Below, piece by piece: positions 37,165 through 45,547 of a stretch of DNA of 64,000 nucleotides. The position numbers and the translations under genes were made by a program. The number at the start of each line of letters is the position of its first letter. Within the stretch, counting starts at the first letter, position 1. The notes beneath the pieces were generated by a model. The model was given only the letters and a program-made list of their open reading frames with translations. It made no database searches and was not told the origin of the DNA. Source of the stretch: Acetobacter oeni (GTDB lineage Bacteria; Pseudomonadota; Alphaproteobacteria; Acetobacterales; Acetobacteraceae); the NCBI RefSeq assembly GCF_011516825.1, contig NZ_WOTA01000004.1:1-64000 (forward strand). Direction: 5' to 3'.

Positions 37165-37638
37165 TCAGCTTGTCGCCACGATACAGGCATCACCATGCCC
37201 TGGATGATGCTGAGCAACATCCGGATTTTCCGGATCAATAAGATAAAAATCAGTAAAATTCGCCGTGCCGAGCGCCTGGAATATATGTCCGTCCGGATTA
37301 TGAAGCACACCGGCGCTGCTGACATTATGCGTCTCGGTCCTGCCTTCCGGCGCCCGGATCGTGATCTCTCCGCACAGAGCATAGGTGTGTTCAACACGGC
37401 CCGCCTGAGTCGGGATCGTTTCGACCTTGCGCGTCGTGTCGCCGTTCAGAACAAAGGTCGCAACGAGTTCGCCATCGACATACAGACGGGAAACTTCCGA
37501 AATTTCCTGCGGGGCTTTCTCGTCCACAACAACAAACTGCCCCGCCAGAGCCGGCGTCGCACCCAGGATTCCGGATGAGACAAGAATTGCGGAAAATACG
37601 TAAACACTGTAGCTGGCACGACTGAACATCTTCATCAT
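37165..37638 (-). CDS. Exported protein of unknown function
   Basis: A 157-residue protein with a clear signal peptide (MMKMFSRAS, then a hydrophobic core ending ATPALA). The mature part is about 125 residues with one Cys near its middle and one near its C-terminus (DACIVATS end), so a disulfide is possible. I recognise no family. The longer open frame reaching 37923 is antisense to prmC and not protein-like, so the start at 37638 (or the adjacent ATG 37635) is preferred. Divergent from prmC. Confidence 0.7.
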   Translation of the reverse strand: MMKMFSRASYSVYVFSAILVSSGILGATPALAGQFVVVDEKAPQEISEVSRLYVDGELVATFVLNGDTTRKVETIPTQAGRVEHTYALCGEITIRAPEGRTETHNVSSAGVLHNPDGHIFQALGTANFTDFYLIDPENPDVAQHHPGHGDACIVATS

Positions 37639-37714
37639 AAGACGAATATAACCTGGTATCCGGCTCACCTGAACCAAAAAGCATTCGCCCCGACTACAGG
37701 TTGACACAGCAGGG

Positions 37715-38614
37715 GTGACACCGTCTTTGCTTCCCGCCATGGTTGCGGACCCCACATTGCCACGTTCATCTGCGTCGGAAACGGTCGCCAGTCTCATCGC
37801 GCGGGGGACGAAAGAACTCGCGGCTTCGGGGATCGGGGAGCCACGCCGGGAAGCCCGTCTTCTGCTGAACATCGCCTTTGGCCTGACAACCGGCTGGCAG
37901 CTTTGCCACGCGGATGAAGTCATCGCGAACGCCGTCCCTTATGACAGGCTTCTCGAACGCCGCGCGCATGGCGAACCGGTTGCCTATCTCTCCGGAAAAC
38001 AGGGATTCTGGACCCTTGATCTCGCCGTCTCCCCCGAAACACTCATTCCACGCGCCGATACGGAAACACTGATCGAAGCGCTCCTCAGCCAGCGCCCGGA
38101 ACGGGAGTCCGTTCGTACAATCCTGGATCTTGGCACCGGCACCGGATGCCTGCTTCTTGCCGCGCTAAGCGAATATCCTCTGGCAACAGGAATCGGCGTG
38201 GACCGTATTCAGCAGGCCACGATCCTTGCGGCCGACAATGCCCGGCTGAACAATCTTGAAGATCGCTGTTCGTTCGCGGTCAGTCAGTGGAATGCGGCCA
38301 TCGCAGGCCGGTTTGATGTTATTCTTTCAAATCCCCCTTATATTCCGAGCGGCGACATTCCGGGGCTTATGCGTGATGTCGCCGATTATGAACCGGTCAG
38401 TGCCCTGGACGGAGGGACTGACGGACTGGATGATTACCGCATCCTGATCCCGGCGCTGAACCACCTCCTCGCGCCGGATGGCGTGGCAATTTTTGAAATC
38501 GGCATCGGACAGGATAAATCAGTTCCGGCGCTGGGCTGCCAGGCCGGACTGCGCGTCGTGGAAATATGTTGCGATCACGGCGGCCACCCCCGGGCGGTTA
38601 TCTTTGCCGCCTGA
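37715..38614 (+). CDS. prmC: Release-factor glutamine methyltransferase
   Basis: A 299-residue enzyme that methylates the GGQ glutamine of RF1 and RF2. The N-terminal helical domain is followed by the Rossmann domain: ILDLGTGTGCLLLAAL is motif I and FDVILSNPPYIPSGDI holds the NPPY catalytic motif. GTG 37715 opens the frame; ATG 37739 is a likely alternative and neither has a strong ribosome site. In most Alphaproteobacteria prfA comes directly before it; here prfA is absent and an unrelated secreted-protein gene diverges instead. A DUF4167 gene follows, as usual. Confidence 0.93.
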   Translation: MTPSLLPAMVADPTLPRSSASETVASLIARGTKELAASGIGEPRREARLLLNIAFGLTTGWQLCHADEVIANAVPYDRLLERRAHGEPVAYLSGKQGFWTLDLAVSPETLIPRADTETLIEALLSQRPERESVRTILDLGTGTGCLLLAALSEYPLATGIGVDRIQQATILAADNARLNNLEDRCSFAVSQWNAAIAGRFDVILSNPPYIPSGDIPGLMRDVADYEPVSALDGGTDGLDDYRILIPALNHLLAPDGVAIFEIGIGQDKSVPALGCQAGLRVVEICCDHGGHPRAVIFAA

Positions 38615-38920
38615 GCCCGGTTTCTTCAGCTTGTTGGACTTGCCGTCACAGCGGTAATTACATTGTGCTTGCGTCCGCACGCATCCTGTGGTCAAAGACA
38701 AACCGGAGTGTCTGACGTTATTCCCGGCAGATCAGGTCATAAATGACCCGGTTGTTCTGTCCGGATATCAAAACACCCGCCAAGGTCTGTGTCCGCGAAT
38801 CGGTTACACGCTCGCACCAGTCCTTAACCCGAAAAACACAGGTTTTCGAGAAGTCAGTCAGTAAATACACTACTCTTACGCTGACTGTGCAGAGACAGGA
38901 AAAAGTGTCGTGGCAACACC
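38615..38920. other. Non-coding stretch between prmC and the DUF4167 gene
   Basis: About 305 bases with no credible gene. It is mixed in base composition and lacks an obvious terminator for prmC; a promoter for the DUF4167 gene is likely but not identifiable by eye. Confidence 0.35.
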
Positions 38921-39352
38921 ATGAATATGAAACGCACACGCAGCCGCCATCACCGGCCCGGAACTAATAACAGCGGGGGAAGCGGAAGCGCGCCGCGCCA
39001 TCAGAATGGCCAGATTCCACTGAACCGGAATCATGTATTCGACAGCAATGGCCCGGAAGTCCGTATTCGTGGCACGTCACAGCAACTGTTCGAGAAATAT
39101 CTCCAGCTCGGACGGGACGCGACTTCGAGCGGAGACCGGGTAACGGCTGAAGCTTACTTCCAGCATGCCGAACATTATTTCCGTATCCTGAACGCCATGA
39201 ACCAGGCCGCCCAGCAGGCGCAGGCCGAGCGCCAGGAACGAGCCGCAAGGTCGCGACCGGTTTACCAGCAGCAGCCGGAAAGCGGTGCGGAAGAAGATTA
39301 CGATGACCAGCGCGGTGAAGCGCAGCCTGAATCGGAAGCCGTCGCTTCCTGA
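38921..39352 (+). CDS. DUF4167 protein
   Basis: A 143-residue, very hydrophilic protein. The opening basic region (MNMKRTRSRHHRPG) and the conserved core FDSNGPEVRIRGTSQQLFEKYLQLGRDATSSGDRVTAEAYFQHAEHYFRI identify DUF4167, an alphaproteobacterial family. The C-terminal half is Gln/Glu-rich and disordered. Function is unknown; frequent linkage to prmC suggests a translation-related or RNA-binding role, an inference. ATG 38921 or 38927 could start it. Confidence 0.9.
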   Translation: MNMKRTRSRHHRPGTNNSGGSGSAPRHQNGQIPLNRNHVFDSNGPEVRIRGTSQQLFEKYLQLGRDATSSGDRVTAEAYFQHAEHYFRILNAMNQAAQQAQAERQERAARSRPVYQQQPESGAEEDYDDQRGEAQPESEAVAS

Positions 39353-39416
39353 TGGCCGACCGGGCAGGCGGGAGAAAGGGCTGGCAAAGCCCCGTCTCCG
39401 CTATCCCGGACGTGGA

Positions 39417-40496
39417 TTACCTGACAGCCGCCGGATAATCCACGTAGCCTTCGGTCCCTTGGGAATACCAGGTCTGCATGCTTTGAAGCTGCGCCAGAGG
39501 CAGCCCCTTGCGAATGCGGTATGGCAGATCCGGGTTTGCCATGAACAGCCGCCCGAAGCTGATCGCATCCGCTATCCCCGAAGCAACCGCCTTCTCCGCC
39601 GCATCTGGCGTGTAATCAGAATTCAGAATGAGAACCCGGTCAAAGACCTCCCGAATCTGCGGCGACAGCTTCGGCACATCGGTTGAACCAAATGTTCCCT
39701 CAGGTCCTGGCTCGCGAAGGCTGAGAGAGGCAATTCCCAGACCGGACAACATCTTCGCCGCCGGGATAAATACGGCCACAGGATCGCTGTCATCAGTCCC
39801 CTGCGAATCTCCGTTGGGCGAAAGACGCAGATGCGTGCGATCCGCGCCGACAGCGGAAATGACCCGTTCCGTCACTTCGCGCAGCAGCCGGATGCGATTT
39901 TCCGGCGATCCGCCATAAGCATCTTCACGGTGATTGACGCCATTGCGCAGAAACTGATCGATCAGATAGCCGTTCGCCGCATGAATCTGAACGCCGTCAA
40001 AACCCGCCGCGATCGCATTGCGCGCGGCACGGTCATAGTCCTCCAGCAAACCCGGGATCTCATCGAGACGAAGCGCCCGAGCCGATTCATAAGGACGTTT
40101 GCCCTCATAAGTGTGAACCTCGCCTGGCGCCGCACCCGGCGAGGACGACACCGGCTGCTCTCCCGTGACCGATGAGTGAACCAGCCGCCCCATGTGCCAG
40201 AGCTGAGCAATGATCCGCCCGCCACGCTCGTGCACGGCCTTTGTCACCGGCTTCCAGGCCTCGGTCTGCTCATCGGACCACAGCCCGGGCGCGTAAGGCC
40301 AGCCAAGTCCCTGACGGCTGATCCCCGTCGCCTCGGAGATGATCATGCCCGCGCTGGCCCGCTGGGCATAATACTCGGCCATGACCGGCGTCGGAACATG
40401 GGCGCGGGTGGCACGGCCGCGCGTAAGCGGGGCCATGATGATCCGGTTTGGCGCCTCGATTGCGCCGATACGGAGAGGATCGAACAGGGTGGTCAT
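39417..40496 (-). CDS. Old yellow enzyme-type ene-reductase (NemA-like)
   Basis: A 359-residue FMN enzyme that reduces activated alkenes, nitro compounds and similar electrophiles with NAD(P)H. MAPLTRGRA, the substrate-binding HMGRL..., the segment FDGVQIHAANGYLIDQFLRNGVNHREDAYGG and the FMN-phosphate region ISFGRLFMANPDLP are all typical. ATG 40496 is preceded by AAGGG at about nine bases; a longer open frame to 41255 is antisense to rpsD/ArsR and not protein-like. It is divergent from an ArsR-type gene with a palindromic site between them, so electrophile-induced control is likely. Confidence 0.93.
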   Translation of the reverse strand: MTTLFDPLRIGAIEAPNRIIMAPLTRGRATRAHVPTPVMAEYYAQRASAGMIISEATGISRQGLGWPYAPGLWSDEQTEAWKPVTKAVHERGGRIIAQLWHMGRLVHSSVTGEQPVSSSPGAAPGEVHTYEGKRPYESARALRLDEIPGLLEDYDRAARNAIAAGFDGVQIHAANGYLIDQFLRNGVNHREDAYGGSPENRIRLLREVTERVISAVGADRTHLRLSPNGDSQGTDDSDPVAVFIPAAKMLSGLGIASLSLREPGPEGTFGSTDVPKLSPQIREVFDRVLILNSDYTPDAAEKAVASGIADAISFGRLFMANPDLPYRIRKGLPLAQLQSMQTWYSQGTEGYVDYPAAVR

Positions 40497-40538
40497 CGAA
40501 TGCAGCCCTTTCATGAGTGGCAGGAGATGACCTGTTAT

Positions 40539-40558
40539 AGTTCGTATTTCATCGAACT
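40539..40558. promoter_or_regulatory. Palindromic operator candidate in the ene-reductase/ArsR divergon
   Basis: AGTTCG (40539-40544) and CGAACT (40553-40558) form a perfect 6-bp inverted repeat with an 8-base spacer. It lies 42 bases upstream of the ene-reductase ATG and about 95 bases upstream of the ArsR ATG, a typical place for an ArsR-family dimer to repress both promoters. Confidence 0.6.
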
Positions 40559-40652
40559 TCAAATAAGGGATTTTATTACAATGTGATAATCTCGACGCCG
40601 ATGTCCCGCGCCCGCATAATACGGATGAAACGCGGAGCAGGGGAGGGAAGTC

Positions 40653-40982
40653 ATGGAGCGTTATACTCATCCGTCGATTGATGCCGTGGAAACCTGCGCG
40701 GTGTTTCACGCCCTTTCCGACCCGTTCCGGCTCGATATCGTGCGGACCCTGGCGCGACGCGGTCCGCTGAACTGCGCCGCCCTGAGCTGCGACCGGCCAC
40801 GCTCGACCATGTCTCATCATTTCCGTGTGCTGCGCGAGGCCGGCCTGGTCAGAACCGCCACTCAGGGCACCGAACATATCAACACCCTGCGACAGGATGA
40901 ACTGGAACGCCGTTTCCCCGGGCTTGTCGCGCTTATTCTCGGAACGACAGTACCGCCGGAATTGACAGAAACCGCCTCCTGA
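40653..40982 (+). CDS. ArsR-family transcriptional regulator
   Basis: A 109-residue winged-helix protein: VFHALSDPFRLDIVRTLARRGPLNCAALSCDRPRSTMSHHFRVLREAGLVRT includes the recognition helix STMSHHFRVL. There are Cys residues near positions 15 and 46-50, candidates for sensing metals or, as in QuiR/YodB-like sensors, electrophiles. The linked ene-reductase suggests the latter, which is inference. GGGAGGGAAG precedes ATG 40653. Its product probably binds the palindrome at 40539-40558. Confidence 0.9.
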   Translation: MERYTHPSIDAVETCAVFHALSDPFRLDIVRTLARRGPLNCAALSCDRPRSTMSHHFRVLREAGLVRTATQGTEHINTLRQDELERRFPGLVALILGTTVPPELTETAS

Positions 40983-41035
40983 CCTATAGGCGCCACCCAT
41001 TGCCGGGAACGTGGACGGACCGGCCGGCCCAGCGG

Positions 41036-41063
41036 GTATTATGCTCCCCGGGGCCGGTAATAC
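41036..41063 (+). promoter_or_regulatory. Hairpin in the region upstream of rpsD
   Basis: GTATTA (41036-41041) pairs with TAATAC (41058-41063), with a CCCCGGGG core inside. It ends about 110 bases before the rpsD ATG. It could be a terminator for the ArsR gene or part of an rpsD leader that S4 might bind for autoregulation; the sequence does not decide. Confidence 0.35.
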
Positions 41064-41172
41064 GGAACGCGCCCGCTCTGAACCATGCTGGTCAGAGACT
41101 ACCGGTGCCACTGCGGGCAGACGGGGATTAATGTCCGCGCTGCCTTGCAAAAGATGAAAGCAGAGCGCGCAG

Positions 41173-41790
41173 ATGAGCAAGCGCCTTGAGAGCAAATACA
41201 AAATTAACCGTCGTCTTGGCGTCAACCTGTGGGGCCGTGCAAAGTCTCCGGTCAACCGTCGTGACTACGGACCTGGCCAGCACGGTCAGCGCCGCAAAGG
41301 CAAGCCTTCGGACTTCTCTGTCCAGCTCATGGCAAAGCAGAAGCTGAAAGGCTATTACGGCAATATCAGCGAGAAGCAGTTCCGCAAGTATTATGAGGAA
41401 GCGGTGCGTCGCAAGGGCGATACCTCCGAAAATCTCATCAATCTGCTGGAGCGTCGCCTGGACGCCGTCGTGTATCGCCTGAAATTCGCGATCACGCCGT
41501 TCGCTTCACGTCAGTTCATCAACCACGGCCATATCCTGGTGAACGGCAAGAAGGTGAATATTCCTTCCTACCTGGTTCGCGAAGGCGACGTGATCGAAGT
41601 CCGCGAGAAGTCCAAACAGCTCGCTGCGGTCCTTGATGCGGCTCAGTCTAACGAGCGTGACGTTCCTGAATACATGGAAGCCGATCATCGTCAGATGAAA
41701 GGCACGTTCCTCCGTGGTCCCGGCCTCTCCGATGTGCCTTATCCGGTGCAGATGGAACCGAACCTCGTGGTCGAGTTCTACTCGCGCTAA
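41173..41790 (+). CDS. rpsD: 30S ribosomal protein S4
   Basis: A 205-residue primary 16S rRNA-binding protein. [33 protein letters not shown] is the usual N-terminus without zinc cysteines, and the S4 RNA-binding domain follows as [42 protein letters not shown]. The C-terminal [27 protein letters not shown] is intact. It stands outside the S10/alpha operon, as usual in Alphaproteobacteria. A strong hairpin follows the gene. Confidence 0.97.
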   Translation: MSKRLESKYKINRRLGVNLWGRAKSPVNRRDYGPGQHGQRRKGKPSDFSVQLMAKQKLKGYYGNISEKQFRKYYEEAVRRKGDTSENLINLLERRLDAVVYRLKFAITPFASRQFINHGHILVNGKKVNIPSYLVREGDVIEVREKSKQLAAVLDAAQSNERDVPEYMEADHRQMKGTFLRGPGLSDVPYPVQMEPNLVVEFYSR

Positions 41791-41834
41791 TTCCTGCGAG
41801 ACTACCCGGTCCTTACCGACCGGGGCCGTTCTGG

Positions 41835-41865
41835 CGCCGGGCGGAGAGTCTCTCTCCGCCCGGCG
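41835..41865 (+). terminator. Strong hairpin between rpsD and prfC
   Basis: A perfect 13-bp stem: 41835-41847 pairs with 41853-41865 around the loop GTCTC. It is very GC-rich and is followed by TTGCCGTTTTC. A smaller stem (CCGGTC/GACCGG) lies just before it. It most likely ends rpsD transcription, making prfC a separate unit. Confidence 0.75.
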
Positions 41866-41924
41866 TTGCCGTTTTCAGGCCGTCAGACTTCGTGCCTCCA
41901 TCCATCGCAGGATGATCACCCGCC

Positions 41925-43487
41925 ATGACAGACACTCAGACCGCAACCGGAGCGCCGGACGACATCCGTGACGCTATCTCGCGCCGCCGGACTTTTGCGA
42001 TCATCTCGCACCCGGATGCCGGTAAGACGACACTGACGGAACGCATCCTGCGCGCGGGCGGAGCCATTCAGCTTGCCGGTAACGTGCGGGCCAAGGGCGA
42101 GCGCCGCCGCACAAGGTCGGACTGGATGGGCATCGAGCGGGATCGCGGCATCTCCGTCGTCACCTCTGTCATGACATTCGAATACGGTGGCTGCGTCTTC
42201 AACCTTCTCGATACCCCGGGTCATGAAGACTTCTCGGAAGACACCTACCGCACACTGACCGCCGTTGATTCGGCCGTCATGGTGATCGATGCAGCGAAAG
42301 GCATCGAAGACCGGACACGCAAGCTGTTCGAAATCTGTCGGATGCGCGACATCCCGATTGTCACTTTCATCAACAAGATGGATCGCGAGGCCCAGGACCC
42401 CTTCGCCCTGCTGGACGAAATTTCTTCATCGCTGGCTTTGGATACCACCCCCGCGACCTGGCCGGTCGGACGCGCTGCAAAATTTGTCGGCACCTACGAC
42501 CTGCGAACCAGGGAGTTGCACACCACAACGACGCTGGAACAGTCCGATCCGCGCATGATCCAGCTTGGCGAGGATCTGGAACTGATCGAAGCCGCTCTTC
42601 CGGAATTTGATCGCGAATCCTTCGACGCCGGCCATCTGACCCCCGTCTTCTTCGGCAGCGCCATGAAGGAAATCGGCGTCACCGATCTGCTCGACGCCCT
42701 CGTAGCCTTCGGTCCGTCACCCCGCGATCAGGCCACGGAAACGCGCACCGTCCACGCCGATGAGCCGGGTATGACAGCGCTGGTGTTCAAGATTCAGGCC
42801 AACATGGACCCGAATCACCGCGATCGCATCGCCTTCGCCCGCGTCTGCTCCGGCCGCCTGTCACGCGGCATGCGCCTCCACCATACCCGGACGGGCAAAG
42901 GCTTTGCGCTTCACACCCCGCAGTTCTTCTTCGCCCGCGACCGCCAGATCGCGGAAGAAGCCTTCGCCGGTGACGTGGTCGGTATTCCCAATCACGGCAC
43001 GCTTCGCATAGGCGATACCCTGACCGAAGGTGAAAATATCCGCTTCACGGGTGTTCCGTATTTTGCGCCCGAAATCCTGCGCCGTGTCCGTCTGGAAGAC
43101 GCGATGAAAGCCAAGAAACTCCGTCAGGCCCTCACGGAACTGGCCGAAGAAGGTGTGGTTCAGCTTTTCCGTCCGCAGGATGGCGCCCAGCCGATCGTCG
43201 GCGTGGTCGGCACCCTCCAGCTCGACGTTCTGCAGGCCCGTCTCAAAGGTGAATACGGCGTCGGCATAGGCTTCGATTCCACGCCGTTCTCGCTCGCGCG
43301 CTGGGTAACGGGCGATCACGCAAAACTCGATCTGTTCGCCCAGACCAACCGCTCATCCATGGCGGATGATCTCGACGGCGATCCGGTTTTTTTCGCCAGT
43401 TCCGCCTTCATGATGCGGCGTACCGAAGAAATGAATCCGGATCTGAAATTTCACGACATAAAACAGATCGGTCTGGCTGTCGGCTGA
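41925..43487 (+). CDS. prfC: Peptide chain release factor 3
   Basis: A 520-residue translational GTPase that recycles RF1 and RF2. G1 is SHPDAGKTTLTE, G2 includes the RTRSDWMGIERDRGISV segment, G3 is LLDTPGHEDFSEDT and G4 is FINKMDRE. Domains II and III follow to the typical end FHDIKQIGLAVG. Length is usual (about 525). It starts at ATG 41925, 135 bases after rpsD, behind a terminator-like hairpin. Nothing odd is seen. Confidence 0.96.
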   Translation: MTDTQTATGAPDDIRDAISRRRTFAIISHPDAGKTTLTERILRAGGAIQLAGNVRAKGERRRTRSDWMGIERDRGISVVTSVMTFEYGGCVFNLLDTPGHEDFSEDTYRTLTAVDSAVMVIDAAKGIEDRTRKLFEICRMRDIPIVTFINKMDREAQDPFALLDEISSSLALDTTPATWPVGRAAKFVGTYDLRTRELHTTTTLEQSDPRMIQLGEDLELIEAALPEFDRESFDAGHLTPVFFGSAMKEIGVTDLLDALVAFGPSPRDQATETRTVHADEPGMTALVFKIQANMDPNHRDRIAFARVCSGRLSRGMRLHHTRTGKGFALHTPQFFFARDRQIAEEAFAGDVVGIPNHGTLRIGDTLTEGENIRFTGVPYFAPEILRRVRLEDAMKAKKLRQALTELAEEGVVQLFRPQDGAQPIVGVVGTLQLDVLQARLKGEYGVGIGFDSTPFSLARWVTGDHAKLDLFAQTNRSSMADDLDGDPVFFASSAFMMRRTEEMNPDLKFHDIKQIGLAVG

Positions 43488-43518
43488 AGGGGAAGACTTT
43501 CTTTCCATCTGCTATCCT

Positions 43519-43552
43519 GCCGGAGAACTGGGATGCGCGTCCGGGTTCCGGC
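43519..43552 (+). terminator. Weak hairpin after prfC
   Basis: GCCGGA at 43519-43524 pairs with TCCGGC at 43547-43552, with further pairing inside (GGGA/TCC) and a two-base bulge. No T-run follows. A candidate only. Confidence 0.33.
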
Positions 43553-43668
43553 GATTCAGCAGGAGACCCGCTTTATCATCCACGCAGAACAGGATACCTG
43601 AAAAGAATCAGCCTGACAGAGACCGGTCAGCAAACCCGGGAAAGTTACGATTTTTGCGGTAAAGACGA

Positions 43669-43711
43669 GATCGTGTTCAGTTTCTTATTGTTCATTATAT
43701 TGAACACGATC
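43669..43711. promoter_or_regulatory. Nested palindromic operator upstream of the IclR gene
   Basis: GATCGTGTTCA (43669-43679) and TGAACACGATC (43701-43711) form a perfect 11-bp inverted repeat with a 21-base spacer. Inside, TGTTCATTATATTGAACA (43689-43706) is a second perfect palindrome that shares the right arm. There are thus three TGTTCA half-sites. The block ends 53 bases before the IclR GTG, the expected place for autoregulation by an IclR-type tetramer. Confidence 0.65.
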
Positions 43712-43764
43712 CCGTATGTCGGATATAGGCGATTCCAGTAAGCCGCGTCAAGGACCAGAATCTG

Positions 43765-44556
43765 GTGACAACAAAAGAAAACGAGTCCGTTCCCGCATTG
43801 AGACGGGCGGTCAGAATACTCGATCTGGTCGGGTCGCAGCCGACACCGCCAAATGCCGCGGAAATTGCCCGCCTGCTGGATCTGCCGCGCAGCTCCACTC
43901 ACGGTCTGATCGGCGTGATGACCGAACTCGGTCTGCTGGAATCCGCCGCCGGGCACGCATCAGGCTACCGCCTCGGCCCGCGCCTGCTGGACTGGGCCGC
44001 CCATGTCAGCTCCCGCCAGGACCTGATCGGCGCCTTTCACCACGTGGTCGGATCAAACCCGGAACTGGCGCCTTACACCGTCAGCCTCAGCACACTCGAT
44101 GGCGATGAGGTCGTCTACCTCGCCAGCCGCGCCAGCGAGCGGGGCCTCGGCGTTCATTACAGCGTCGGACTGCACCTGCCGGCAGTCTATACAGCGACAG
44201 GAAAAGTCCAGCTCGGTGCCATGGACAGAGCGGACTTCCGCGAATGGCTGACACTTTATCCGCTTCCCGCCTGGCCACCCGTGCCCACGGCGCACAACAA
44301 AATCACGCCGTCCGAAATCATGGAGGAAATCCGCATCGCCCAGAATGACGGCTACGCAATGGATGACGGCCAGATCCATCTCGGCGTCTGGTGCTTTGCC
44401 GCCGCCGTGCACGATTCGAGTGGCAATACGGTCGCCGGACTGGGCATCAGTCAGCCCAAACCGGCAAACGCGGAAAAAATGCGCGACGTCATGGCGCGGC
44501 TCGCCATCTCAACCGCCGCCGAACTCTCCGCGCGGCTCGGCTACCGTACCGCCTGA
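43765..44556 (+). CDS. IclR-family transcriptional regulator
   Basis: A 263-residue regulator. The N-terminal winged helix is ALRRAVRILDLVGSQPTPPNAAEIARLLDLPRSSTHGLIGVMTELGLL, followed by GYRLGPRLLDWAAH. The effector domain covers about 80-255: LPAVYTATGKVQLGAM and DDGQIHLGVWCFAAAVHDSSGNTVAGLGIS are typical. It starts at GTG 43765 with AGGA ten bases before. IclR proteins usually sit by the catabolic genes they control; here no such gene is adjacent, so the targets besides itself are unknown. A three-half-site palindrome lies just upstream. Confidence 0.9.
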   Translation: MTTKENESVPALRRAVRILDLVGSQPTPPNAAEIARLLDLPRSSTHGLIGVMTELGLLESAAGHASGYRLGPRLLDWAAHVSSRQDLIGAFHHVVGSNPELAPYTVSLSTLDGDEVVYLASRASERGLGVHYSVGLHLPAVYTATGKVQLGAMDRADFREWLTLYPLPAWPPVPTAHNKITPSEIMEEIRIAQNDGYAMDDGQIHLGVWCFAAAVHDSSGNTVAGLGISQPKPANAEKMRDVMARLAISTAAELSARLGYRTA

Positions 44557-44578
44557 AGGCAGGCGGGGCAGGGGAGCG

Positions 44579-44598
44579 GCACCCGGCTTGCCGGGTGC
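44579..44598 (+). terminator. Hairpin between the IclR and DUF3108 genes
   Basis: GCACCCGG (44579-44586) pairs perfectly with CCGGGTGC (44591-44598) around the four-base loop CTTG. It begins 22 bases after the IclR stop and ends 25 bases before the next ATG. No T-run follows. Confidence 0.5.
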
Positions 44599-44623
44599 AT
44601 GTCGCTGTGCTGAAATCATACGG

Positions 44624-45538
44624 ATGACAAAGGTCAATACCGGAGCGGCAACCGCGATCAGCCTGCACGCTCTTCGGATGACACGGACCCGCCGTCCGTT
44701 CCGCCGGCTCCTTCTTTCCCTCGCCTGCTCCCTGCTGACCGGTGCCGTCGCCGTGCAGGCGCAGACTTCTTCCGGAGGAACTGGCACCGCTCCCGCAGGC
44801 GCTGTCACCGGCAGCCAGACGCCTCAGAAGACACACCTGTCCTATACGCTCTATTCACACTGGTTCTCCGTTCTGGACATCACAACGGATTACCTGCTGG
44901 ATTCGGCCCGTTACGATGTCAGTATGGATGCCCATGCCAGCGGGCTGCTCAGCCTCTTCATGCGGATGAATATCCATTCCAGGGCTCAGGGCAGCGTCAG
45001 TGACAGCGTGGTCCGGCCGCAACGCTACGACAGCGCCGGCTGGGCACGCAAAACTATGCGGCACGTCATCATAGATTACCCGCTCTCCGGCCCCCGCGTC
45101 GTGCTGCAGGATCCTGCGGAAACCGATCGTGAGCCTGTCTCCGAAGACCAGCGTCGTGCCGCGACCGATATCCTGGGCACCATGATGAAAGTACTGGCGC
45201 AGATCCGTCAGACAGGCCGCTGCGACGGAACCTTCGATATCTTCGACGGCATCCGCCTGACACGCATGACGCTTTCAACCGCAGGCATGGAACCTCCCCC
45301 GGATATTCGCAAAGAATGGCGCGCCCCGGCCATGCGCTGCAACTTCACGGGCAGGCAGATCGCCGGGTTCATCAAAGGACATGAATCGACCTCGTCGCTG
45401 CGCGAACAGCACGGTGGCTCCATGTGGTTCGAAACCATTCCTGGCTTCGGCCCCGTCGCGGTTCGCGTGGAAATGGAACATCCCAAAATAGGCAAGGCCA
45501 CCGCGCTGCTGACCAAAGACCCGACGCTGGTTCCGTAA
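44624..45538 (+). CDS. Exported DUF3108 protein
   Basis: A 304-residue exported protein. The frame is open upstream into the IclR gene, so the start is chosen at ATG 44624 or 44678; the second begins MTRTRRPFRRLLLSLACSLL and makes the cleaner signal peptide, with cleavage likely after VQAQ. The mature part has LSYTLYSHWFSVLDITTDYLL and regularly spaced beta-strand segments ending in FETIPGFGPVAVRVEME, as in DUF3108. Function is unknown; relatives are predicted periplasmic beta-sheet proteins. Convergent with gph, with nine bases between stops. Confidence 0.82.
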   Translation: MTKVNTGAATAISLHALRMTRTRRPFRRLLLSLACSLLTGAVAVQAQTSSGGTGTAPAGAVTGSQTPQKTHLSYTLYSHWFSVLDITTDYLLDSARYDVSMDAHASGLLSLFMRMNIHSRAQGSVSDSVVRPQRYDSAGWARKTMRHVIIDYPLSGPRVVLQDPAETDREPVSEDQRRAATDILGTMMKVLAQIRQTGRCDGTFDIFDGIRLTRMTLSTAGMEPPPDIRKEWRAPAMRCNFTGRQIAGFIKGHESTSSLREQHGGSMWFETIPGFGPVAVRVEMEHPKIGKATALLTKDPTLVP

Positions 45539-45547
45539 TAAACCCCG

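Noticed and set aside
40497-41255. N-terminal extension of the ene-reductase frame through the ArsR gene
   Set aside because: The extension is antisense to ArsR and rpsD; the family N-terminus (TTLFDPLRIG) begins at the ATG chosen.
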